Of a DNA stretch of 64,000 nucleotides, positions 1 through 8,100 are shown piece after piece. Made by a program: the position numbers and the translations under genes. This stretch comes from Paracoccus lutimaris (GTDB lineage Bacteria > Pseudomonadota > Alphaproteobacteria > Rhodobacterales > Rhodobacteraceae): positions 372,001-436,000 of the forward strand of contig NZ_QPJL01000001.1 in NCBI RefSeq assembly GCF_003337565.1, in the 5' to 3' direction. The notes below the pieces were generated by a model. It was not told the origin of the DNA. It was given only the letters and a program-made list of their open reading frames with translations, and made no database searches. The number at the start of each line of letters is the position of its first letter. Positions within the stretch are counted from its first letter, which is position 1.

Positions 1-1
1 C

Positions 2-292
2 AACTTCCTGTCGGTGCTGCTGAGCTGCGCCTCGGCCGAGCCGGGCGGTGCCAACCGCGCCTTCTGGTGCAACAAGGAGTTTTCGGATATCATCGCCAAG
101 GCCAAGGCGACCTCGAACCATGACGAGCGCGTCAAGCTTTACGAAGAGGCACAGGTCATCTTCAAGAAAGAGGCACCCTGGGCCACGCTTGCGCATTCGA
201 CCCAATACGTGCCGATGGCCAAGAACGTGACCGGCTTCGTGCAGTCGCCGCTGGGTGATTATACCTTCGATACCGTCGACCTGACCGAATAA
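2..292 (+). CDS. dppA: Dipeptide ABC transporter substrate-binding protein, C-terminal part
   Basis: Only the last 96 codons are inside the window; the gene begins upstream. The visible tail (FWCNKEFSDIIAKAK, then YEEAQVIFKKEAPW and LAHSTQYVP) is the C-terminal lobe of the SBP family 5 (DppA/OppA) periplasmic peptide-binding proteins. The protein would capture di- or oligopeptides in the periplasm and deliver them to the DppBC permease. It is followed after 70 bp, with a strong hairpin in the gap, by dppB, so it is the first known gene of a dppABCDF operon. The substrate cannot be told from this fragment. Confidence 0.85.
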   Translation, partial: NFLSVLLSCASAEPGGANRAFWCNKEFSDIIAKAKATSNHDERVKLYEEAQVIFKKEAPWATLAHSTQYVPMAKNVTGFVQSPLGDYTFDTVDLTE

Positions 293-316
293 GGCCAAAG
301 CGACATCAACTCTTGC

Positions 317-346
317 GGCCGTGCGGGGCACTTCCCCCGCACGGCC
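317..346 (+). terminator. Intercistronic hairpin between dppA and dppB
   Basis: Perfect 12-bp stem GGCCGTGCGGGG / CCCCGCACGGCC with a 6-nt loop, 25 bp after the dppA stop. It is followed by CTTAGG rather than a U-tract, so it is more likely a 3'-end-stabilising or partial terminator element. Such hairpins commonly allow the binding protein to be made in excess over the permease; that role is inferred here. Confidence 0.6.
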
Positions 347-362
347 CTTAGGTTAGGGCTCG

Positions 363-1370
363 ATGCTAAAATTCATCCTCTCGAAACTTCTCTATCTGAT
401 CCCGACCGTCTTCGGGATCACGCTGGTGGCCTTTGGCTTCATCCGCCTGCTGCCGGGCGATCCCGTGCTGCTGATGGCCGGCGAACGCGGCGTCTCGCCC
501 GAGCGTTACGCCGAGATCACCGCCCAGCTTGGCTATGACAAGCCGATCTGGCAGCAATATCTGCAATATCTGAACCAGCTCGCGCATGGCGATCTGGGCA
601 ATTCGCTGGTCACCAAGAAGCCCGTTCTGGCCGAGTTCCTGACGCTGTTTCCGGCGACGGTCGAGCTGGGGCTGGTCGCCATCCTGATCGCCACGCTGAT
701 CGGCGTGCCGGTGGGCGTGCTGGCCGCGATCAAGCGCGGCTCGTGGTTCGACCAGATCTCGATGACCGGGGCGCTGGTCGGGTTTTCCATGCCGATCTTC
801 TGGTGGGGACTGCTGCTGATCATCCTGTTTTCCGGCATCCTTGGCTGGACGCCGGTCTCGGGGCGCATCTCGCTGATGTATTTCTTTCCGCCCGTCACCG
901 GCTTCATGCTGATCGACAGCCTGTTGTCGGGGCAGGACGGCGCGTTCATGTCGGCGCTCAGCCATCTGATCCTGCCCTCGATCGTGCTGGCGACGATCCC
1001 GCTGGCGGTCATCGCCCGCCAGACCCGCTCCGCCATGCTTGAGGTCATGGGCGAGGATTACGTCCGCACCGCCCGCGCCAAGGGTCTGTCGCCCTCGCGC
1101 GTCATTGGCGTCCATGCGCTGCGCAATGCCATGATCCCGGTCATCACCACCATCGGCCTGCAGGTCGGCGTGCTGCTGGCCGGCGCCATCCTGACCGAGA
1201 CGATCTTCTCATGGCCGGGCATCGGCAAATGGATGATCGATTCGATCTCGCGCCGCGACTATCCGGTGGTGCAAAGCGGGCTGCTGTTGATCGCCGGCAT
1301 CGTGATGATCGTGAACCTGCTTGTGGACCTGACCTATGGTCTCATCAACCCGAGGATCCGCCACAAATGA
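363..1370 (+). CDS. dppB: Dipeptide ABC transporter permease DppB
   Basis: 335-residue inner-membrane permease of the peptide/nickel (OppB/DppB) class. It begins with the typical amphipathic start and first helix (FILSKLLYLIPTVFGITLVAF), has about six hydrophobic segments, and carries the EAA-type cytoplasmic loop (GEDYVRTARAKGLSPSRVI) around residues 230-250 that docks on the ATPases. The C-terminus LTYGLINPRIR is characteristic of the family. With DppC it forms the channel. Its stop overlaps the dppC start (ATGA), indicating translational coupling. Confidence 0.93.
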   Translation: MLKFILSKLLYLIPTVFGITLVAFGFIRLLPGDPVLLMAGERGVSPERYAEITAQLGYDKPIWQQYLQYLNQLAHGDLGNSLVTKKPVLAEFLTLFPATVELGLVAILIATLIGVPVGVLAAIKRGSWFDQISMTGALVGFSMPIFWWGLLLIILFSGILGWTPVSGRISLMYFFPPVTGFMLIDSLLSGQDGAFMSALSHLILPSIVLATIPLAVIARQTRSAMLEVMGEDYVRTARAKGLSPSRVIGVHALRNAMIPVITTIGLQVGVLLAGAILTETIFSWPGIGKWMIDSISRRDYPVVQSGLLLIAGIVMIVNLLVDLTYGLINPRIRHK

Positions 1371-2269
1371 CCGATACAACCGTCAAAATCTCGGACGCGG
1401 CCATTCGCCGGCAGATGCTCAAGGACTTCTGGTTCTATTTCAGCCAGAACCGGGGCGCCGTCATCGGCCTTGCCGTCTTTGTGCTGCTGGTGCTGACCGC
1501 CATTTTCGCGCCGCTGATCGCGCCGCATGACCCGAACCAGCAGTATCGCGACGCCCTGCTGGTCCCGCCGGTCTGGCAAGAGGGAGGCCGCGCCGGCTTT
1601 CTGCTGGGCACCGACGCGGTCGGCCGGGACATGCTGTCGCGGCTGATCTATGGCGCGCAATATTCGCTGTTCATCGGCATCGTCGTCGTCGCCATCGCCC
1701 TGATCGGCGGCGTCATCATCGGGCTGGTCGCCGGTTTCTATGGCGGCTGGGTGGACAGCGTCATCATGCGCGTCATGGATGTGGTGCTGGCATTCCCATC
1801 CCTGCTGCTGGCGCTGGTGCTGGTGGCCATTCTGGGGCCGGGCCTGACCAATGCGATGATCGCCATCGCCATCGTCTATCAGCCGCATTTCGCCCGCCTG
1901 ACCCGCGCCGCGGTGATGGGCGAAAAGGCCCGCGAATATGTGACCGCCGCCCGTGTTGCGGGCGCAAGCAACCTGCGCCTGATGTTCAAAACCATCCTGC
2001 CGAACTGCCTTGCGCCGCTGATCGTTCAGGCGACGCTGAGCTTTTCCAGCGCCGTTCTGGACAGCGCCGCGCTGGGTTTTCTGGGCATGGGCGCACAGCC
2101 CCCGGCCTCGGAATGGGGCACGATGCTGGCCGAAGCGCGCGAATTCATCCTGCGCGCATGGTGGGTCGTGACCTTCCCGGGCCTCGCCATCCTGATCTCG
2201 GTGCTGGCAATCAACCTGATGGGCGACGGTCTGCGCGACGCGCTTGACCCGAAACTGAAGCGGAGCTGA
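1367..2269 (+). CDS. dppC: Dipeptide ABC transporter permease DppC
   Basis: 300-residue second permease subunit. The ATG at 1367 overlaps the dppB stop by 4 bp and gives the usual family length; an in-frame start further upstream would read through dppB and is not credible. There is a soluble N-terminus, a first helix (VIGLAVFVLLVLTAIFAPLI), the family motif GTDAVGRDMLSRLIYG near residue 80, and the EAA loop (GEKAREYVTAARVAGAS). The C-terminus NLMGDGLRDALDPKLKRS is typical of OppC/DppC. It pairs with DppB in the peptide importer. Confidence 0.93.
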   Translation: MTDTTVKISDAAIRRQMLKDFWFYFSQNRGAVIGLAVFVLLVLTAIFAPLIAPHDPNQQYRDALLVPPVWQEGGRAGFLLGTDAVGRDMLSRLIYGAQYSLFIGIVVVAIALIGGVIIGLVAGFYGGWVDSVIMRVMDVVLAFPSLLLALVLVAILGPGLTNAMIAIAIVYQPHFARLTRAAVMGEKAREYVTAARVAGASNLRLMFKTILPNCLAPLIVQATLSFSSAVLDSAALGFLGMGAQPPASEWGTMLAEAREFILRAWWVVTFPGLAILISVLAINLMGDGLRDALDPKLKRS

Positions 2270-2272
2270 GCC

Positions 2273-3112
2273 ATGTCGATTCTGACCATCCGCAATCTGA
2301 CCGTGCGCTTTGCCACCTCGACCGGCAGCTTTACCGCCGTGGACGGCATCGACGTCCGCGTCGACAAGGGCGAGGTTCTGGCCATCGTGGGCGAATCCGG
2401 CTCGGGCAAGTCGGTCTCGATGCTGGCGGCGATGGGGCTTTTGCCCGACACCGCCATCGTCACCGCCGATGAGATGACCTTTGACGGCCAGAACCTGCTG
2501 GCCATGACCCCGCGAGAACGCCGCCGGATCATCGGGCGCGAGATCACGATGATCTTTCAGGAACCCATCGCCTCGCTGAACCCGTCTTTCACGGCCGGCT
2601 ACCAGATCGAGGAGGTCCTGCGCTTCAACGCCGGGCTTTCGCGCAAAGCGGCCCGCGCCCGCGCCATCGAGCTGTTCAATCAGGTCGGCCTGCCCGACCC
2701 CGAGGGCAAGCTGAAATCCTATCCGCACCAGATGTCGGGCGGGCAGTCGCAGCGGGTGATGATCGCCATGGCGATTGCCACCAATCCGCGCCTGCTGATC
2801 GCCGATGAGCCGACAACGGCGTTGGACGTGACCATCCAGAAGCAGATCCTCGACCTGCTGATACGGTTGCAAGAGGAAACTGGCATGGCGCTGATCCTGA
2901 TCACCCATGACATGGGCGTGGTGGCCGAAACCGCCGACCGCGTGCAGGTCCAGTACAAGGGCAAGAAGATGGAAGAGGCCGACGTGCTGAGCCTGTTCGA
3001 GAACCCGAAGAACCCCTATACCCGCGCGCTGCTTTCGGCCCTGCCCGAAAACGCCACCGGCGACCGGCTGCCCACCGTGGCCAGCTTTCTGGACAGCGAG
3101 GTATCGGCATGA
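2273..3112 (+). CDS. dppD: Dipeptide ABC transporter ATP-binding protein DppD
   Basis: 279-residue ATPase with Walker A (GESGSGKS), Q-loop FQEP, signature MSGGQSQR, Walker B LLIADEP and the H-loop ITHD. It powers the DppBC permease. It is shorter than the usual 320-330 residues: the oligopeptide-transporter C-terminal extension stops soon after [12 protein letters not shown], so the Cys-rich tail seen in many relatives is missing. It follows dppC after 3 bp and overlaps dppF by 4 bp (ATGA). Confidence 0.92.
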   Translation: MSILTIRNLTVRFATSTGSFTAVDGIDVRVDKGEVLAIVGESGSGKSVSMLAAMGLLPDTAIVTADEMTFDGQNLLAMTPRERRRIIGREITMIFQEPIASLNPSFTAGYQIEEVLRFNAGLSRKAARARAIELFNQVGLPDPEGKLKSYPHQMSGGQSQRVMIAMAIATNPRLLIADEPTTALDVTIQKQILDLLIRLQEETGMALILITHDMGVVAETADRVQVQYKGKKMEEADVLSLFENPKNPYTRALLSALPENATGDRLPTVASFLDSEVSA

Positions 3113-3954
3113 GCGTGGTCGTCGAAGGCCGGAACATCCTGCGCGATTACCATATCGCGGGTTCGCTGACGCGGCCGGCAAAGACCGTTCATGCGGTCAA
3201 GGGCATCAGCTTTACGGTGGAACGCGGCAAGACGCTGGCCATCGTGGGCGAAAGCGGCTCGGGCAAGTCGACGCTGGCGCGGATCGTGGCACTGATCGAT
3301 CAGGCCAGCGGCGGTGAATTGCTGATCGAAGGCAAGCCCATCGATATCGGCAAGGAAAAGCTGACCCGCGAGATGCGCTCCAAGGTGCAGATGGTGTTCC
3401 AGAACCCTTACGGTTCGCTGAACCCGCGCCAGAAGATCGGCGACGTGCTGATGGAGCCATTGCTTCTGAACACCGACACGCCCGCCAGCGAACGCCGCGA
3501 CCGGGCGCGCGAGATGCTGGTCAAGGTCGGGTTGCCGGCCGAGCATTTCAACCGCTATCCGCATATGTTCTCGGGCGGGCAGCGCCAGCGCATCGCCATC
3601 GCCCGCGCCCTGATGCTGAACCCGACGCTGCTGGTTCTGGACGAGCCGGTCTCGGCGCTGGATCTGTCGGTGCAGGCACAGGTGCTGAACCTGCTGGCGG
3701 ATCTGCAGGAAGAGTTCAATCTGGCCTATGTCTTCATCAGCCATGACCTGTCGGTGGTGCGCTATATCGCCGATGACGTGTTGGTGATGAACCGGGGCGA
3801 GGCAGTCGAACAGGGCACGCGCGAGGCGGTCTTTGCCGACCCCAAGCACCCCTATACGCGCGAACTTTTCGCCGCGACCCCGATCACCGATGTCGAGGCG
3901 ATCCGCGCGCGCGTTGCCCGCCGCGCGGCGATGCGCGCCGCCGCCCGCGCCTGA
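3109..3954 (+). CDS. dppF: Dipeptide ABC transporter ATP-binding protein DppF
   Basis: 281-residue second ATPase of the importer: Walker [11 protein letters not shown]-loop FQNPYGSLNPRQ, signature FSGGQRQR, Walker B LLVLDEP, then SALDLSVQAQVLNLL and the ISHD switch. The C-terminus is cut short after HPYTRELFAATP, as in its partner, ending in an Arg/Ala-rich tail. The start overlaps the dppD stop by 4 bp. It is the last gene of the operon, with a strong terminator 10 bp downstream. Confidence 0.92.
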   Translation: MSVVVEGRNILRDYHIAGSLTRPAKTVHAVKGISFTVERGKTLAIVGESGSGKSTLARIVALIDQASGGELLIEGKPIDIGKEKLTREMRSKVQMVFQNPYGSLNPRQKIGDVLMEPLLLNTDTPASERRDRAREMLVKVGLPAEHFNRYPHMFSGGQRQRIAIARALMLNPTLLVLDEPVSALDLSVQAQVLNLLADLQEEFNLAYVFISHDLSVVRYIADDVLVMNRGEAVEQGTREAVFADPKHPYTRELFAATPITDVEAIRARVARRAAMRAAARA

Positions 3955-3964
3955 GAAAACTTGC

Positions 3965-3999
3965 AAGGGCGGGCCGTCTTGCGTTAGACGCCCGCCTTT
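3965..3999 (+). terminator. Rho-independent terminator of the dpp operon
   Basis: The arms AAGGGCGGGCCGTCT and AGACGCCCGCCTTT pair along about 14 bp with one bulged C and a 6-nt loop (TGCGTT), ending in TTT. It lies 10 bp past the dppF stop and 20 bp before the next gene, separating the two transcription units. Confidence 0.75.
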
Positions 4000-4018
4000 G
4001 CACCCCAACGAGGCCGCC

Positions 4019-5077
4019 GTGCCCCAGCGTCCCCCAATGCGTCCCCTGACCAGTGTTTCCGCCATGATCGAGGCGGGCCTTGCCCCCGGCGATGACTCCG
4101 CAGTGCTGGAAGAGGTCGCCTCGGAATTCCGCATCCGCATGACGCCGGCGATGCAGGCCGCCGCCCGGCCCGGCACCGCCGCTGATCCCATCGCCGCGCA
4201 ATTCGTCCCCGATGCGCGCGAGCTGGACACCCGCCCCGAGGAACTGCTGGACCCGATCGGCGACGACATCCACAGCCCCGTCCCCGGCCTGACGCATCGC
4301 TATCCCGACCGGGTGATCCTGCACATCACCAAGACCTGCGAGGTCTATTGCCGCTTCTGCTTCCGCCGCGAGGTGGTGGGCGAGGACGGCACCCTGCCCG
4401 AAGACGACCTGACCGCGGCGCTGGACTATATCGCCCGCACCCCCGCCATCCATGAAGTGATCCTGACCGGCGGCGACCCCTTGGTGCTGTCGCCCCGCCG
4501 CATCGCCGCCGTGATGGCCCGGCTGACAAAAATCCCGCATCTGGATGTGGTGCGCATCCATACCCGCATTCCGGTGGTCGCCCCCGACCGCATCGACGCG
4601 GCCATGGTCGCGGCACTGCGCACTGAAAGGCTGGCGGTCTGGCTGGTCCTGCACACGAACCACGCCAATGAACTGACGCCCGATGCCTGCGCCGCCTTGG
4701 CGCGGTTGGCCGATGCGGGCATTCCCCTGCTGTCCCAAAGCGTGCTGTTGCGCGGCGTCAATGCCGATGCCGACACATTGGCCGACCTGTTCCGCGCGCT
4801 GATCCGCAACCGCGTCAAACCCTATTACCTGCATCATTGCGATCTGGCGCGCGGCACCAGCCATTTCCGCACCTCGATCGCCGAGGGGCAGGCGATCATG
4901 GCCGCCCTGCGCGGGCGCATTTCGGGCACCTGCCTGCCGCAATATGTCCTTGATCTGCCGGGCGGCCATGGCAAGGTGCCCTTGGGGCCGGGTTATCTGG
5001 ATGAAACCGCGCCGGGGCGCTGGCTGATCCGCGACTGGCAGGGCACTCCCCACGAATACCGCGATCCCGGGGCCTGA
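4019..5077 (+). CDS. Lysine 2,3-aminomutase-family radical SAM protein (EpmB/KamA-like)
   Basis: 352-residue radical SAM/PLP enzyme if the GTG at 4019 is used; it has GAGG about 5 bp upstream, whereas the ATG at 4037 has no ribosome binding site. The 4Fe-4S cluster motif CX3CX2C is at C107, C111 and C114 (KTCEVYCRFCF). It is followed by HEVILTGGDPL and, near the end, the PLP-lysine region LPGGHGKVPLGPGY. The length fits EpmB, which isomerises lysine to beta-lysine for modification of elongation factor P, better than the longer catabolic KamA. No EF-P or EpmA gene is nearby, so the substrate is unproven. It is preceded by a terminator and is probably monocistronic. Confidence 0.8.
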   Translation: MPQRPPMRPLTSVSAMIEAGLAPGDDSAVLEEVASEFRIRMTPAMQAAARPGTAADPIAAQFVPDARELDTRPEELLDPIGDDIHSPVPGLTHRYPDRVILHITKTCEVYCRFCFRREVVGEDGTLPEDDLTAALDYIARTPAIHEVILTGGDPLVLSPRRIAAVMARLTKIPHLDVVRIHTRIPVVAPDRIDAAMVAALRTERLAVWLVLHTNHANELTPDACAALARLADAGIPLLSQSVLLRGVNADADTLADLFRALIRNRVKPYYLHHCDLARGTSHFRTSIAEGQAIMAALRGRISGTCLPQYVLDLPGGHGKVPLGPGYLDETAPGRWLIRDWQGTPHEYRDPGA

Positions 5078-5101
5078 GCAGGCCGCCCCTTCCCTGCGGG
5101 A

Positions 5102-8100
5102 ATGCCTGCCGATGCGGGTGATCGCGGCTTGCACGGCGGGAACAGAGAGATTAGCACTCTCCCGTCCCGAGCAGCGAGAAATACATTGGCCACAAAACGT
5201 TCCAGAGCCCCGAAAAAGGTGAAAACCACCCGTCAGTGCCTGCTGGTTCTGGGGATGCATCGTTCAGGAACCAGTGTGGTGACACAGCTTCTCAGCATTG
5301 CCGGCGCCAAGCTTCCGAGCGAGCTGCTGGGTGCGAATCCGGGCAATGAATTCGGCCATTTCGAATCGACATGGATGATTGATCGCGACGACAGGCTGCT
5401 GCGCGATCTGGGCAAGGCCTGGGACGAATGGTCGCGGATCGACCTTGAGGCCGCGCCGGGCGATGTGATCGCCACCTATGTCTCGGATCTGCGGCGCTTC
5501 GTGCAGAAGGAACTGGGCGACGAGGCGCTGCTGGTCCTGAAAGAACCGCGCACCTGCCGCCTGCTGCCGCCGATCCTGCGCGCGCTGCGCGCCGATGATA
5601 TCGAGCCGCTGATCGTCGTTCCCTATCGCAACCCGCTTGAGGTCGCCGGCTCGCTTCTGGCCCGCGACGGCATCAGCCTGCGCGAGGGGGTGCTGCTGTG
5701 GTTGCGCCACAGCATCGATGCCGAACGCGACAGCCGCGGCTGCAAGCGCAGCTTCATCGCCTATGAGGCGCTGTTTGACGACTGGCGCGGGAACTTCCAG
5801 CGCATGTCCAAGGATCTGGGCATCGACTGGCCGCGCAATCTGGACCGGATCGCCCCCGAGGCGGACAAGGCCATCGTCCGCGGCGCGCGCCACAACAAAT
5901 GGACCTCCGAGGACCTTGAGAAGACCGCATATGCGCGCGGTCTGGCGCTGCGCGTGCTGGAGGCCTGCGAGAGCTTCGCCATAGATCCCGCCGATGCCGG
6001 GGCCATGGCCACGATGGATGCCGTCTCGGCGCAGTTCGAGGAGCTGGTCGAACTGACCCAGCCCGCGATCCGCGACACCCGCGCCGCGCTCGCCGCCGCC
6101 AGCACCGAGGCCGAGACGCAAAAGCAGGAAAATGCCCGCCTGATCGACCGCAACACCGATCTGCAGCACAACCTTCAGGGCATCTGGGAGCTGCATAACA
6201 TCGTTTCTGAGCTAAACCAGAAGAACGATCTGTTCATCAGCGATCTCAGATCGCAGGTCGCCGAGCGCCAGAACATGCTTGTCGCCGCGAATGAGGCGCG
6301 CAGCGGGCTTGAGCTTCGCGTGGCAAGCAGCGAAACCGCCCGCAGCGCGGCCGAGGCCGAGGCCACGCGGCTTGGCGAGACGCTCACCGAACTGGGCCGC
6401 GATTTCGAGGCGGCCACGGCAAAGCTGACCCGGACCGAGCAGGACCTGCTGGAGCTTCGCACCGACGCCGCCGATCTTGCCACGGTCGCGGCGGATCGCC
6501 AGGCCGAGGCCGAGCGACTGCGCGAAGCCCTGCGCGCCAAGCAGATCGAGTCGGGCCATTACGCCCAGGGCGTCAAGGACCGTCTGGCCGAAATCGACAA
6601 TCTGACCAACATGCTGCGCGAGGTCTATGGCAGCAGTTCGTGGCGGATCACCCGGCCGCTGCGCTTCTTCGGGCGCGCGGTCCGCAAGGTGCTGCGCCTG
6701 CTTCGCGGCATCGCCCGCGGCATCGCGCTGGCCATCTGGCGCCTGCTGCCGATCTCGACCAGCAAACGCGTCCAGTGGAAGAACCGGCTCTTTTCCTCGT
6801 CGCTGGGGCGCCGGATGTTCGGCTCGACCGCGCTTTACCAGCAATGGCAGGCCGTTCAGGTCGTGCGCTTCGAAATGCCCGCGCCGGCGCAGGCCAAGAG
6901 CGCCAGGCCCGCGCAATCAGCCGACCGTTTCCGCTCGGCCACGCAATCCGCGACCGAAAGCCGCGCCTCGGCGGCCGGCAACCGGGTCGAGGTGGACACG
7001 GCCAATCATTTCGTGCCCCGCCGGATCCAGACCGATCTGACCGATCCGATGGCGCGGCTGATCGCCTTTTACCTGCCGCAGTTCCACGCCATTCCCGAAA
7101 ACGACGCATGGTGGGGCAAGGGCTTTACCGAATGGACCAATGTGCGGCCCGCCAAGCCGATGTTTCCCGGGCATTACCAGCCGCATGAACCGCTGGACCT
7201 GGGCTATTACGACCTGACCGACATCGAGGCGCAAAAGCGCCAGATCGAGCTGGCCAAGCTTTATGGCCTCGGCGGCTTCTGTTTTTACTGGTACTGGTTC
7301 GGCGGCAAGCGGCTGCTGGAAAAGCCGGTCGAGAACTGGCTGAACAACCCGGAACTGGATTTCCCCTTCTGTGTCTGCTGGGCCAATGAGAACTGGACCC
7401 GGCGCTGGGACGGCAAGGATTCCGAAATCATCATGGGCCAGAAACATTCGCCCGCGGATGATCTGGCCTTCATCGCCGAGCTGGGCCCCTATCTGCGCGA
7501 CCCGCGCTATATCCGCATCAATGGCAAGCCCCTGGTGCTGGTCTATCGCCCGAGCGCCCTGCCCGATGCGGCCGCGACCGCCGGGCGCTGGCGCAACTGG
7601 TGCCGGCAGAACGGCATCGGCGAGATCTATCTGGCCTATACCCAGTCCTTCGAACTGGCCGATCCCAGGGTCTATGGTTTCGACGCCGCGATCGAGTTTC
7701 CGCCGAACAACGCCTCGCCCACGGTGCTGACCGACCGGATCGAGGGGCTGGACCCGGAATTCAACGGCATCGTCTATGACTGGAATTTCTATGTCGATCG
7801 CAGCCGCGACTATCCGCAGCCAGATTACCGGCTGATCCGCTCGGTCTGCCCGGCCTGGGACAATACCGCGCGGCGCAAGAAGGGCGGCGCGATCTTTCTC
7901 AACAACACGCCCGGCGAATATGCGACCTGGCTTGGCAATGCGATCACCCGGACGCTGGCCGACGCGCCGACCCCGGATGAGCGCATCATCTTCTGCAACG
8001 CCTGGAACGAATGGGCCGAGGGCGCGCATCTCGAGCCCGACACCCGTTTTGGCTATGCGTGGCTCGAAACCACCCGCGATGCGCTGGACCCGCATGCCAC

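Noticed and set aside
1334-3181. Minus-strand 615-codon open frame
   Set aside because: Antisense to dppC and dppD with no family motif; the plus-strand genes are certain.
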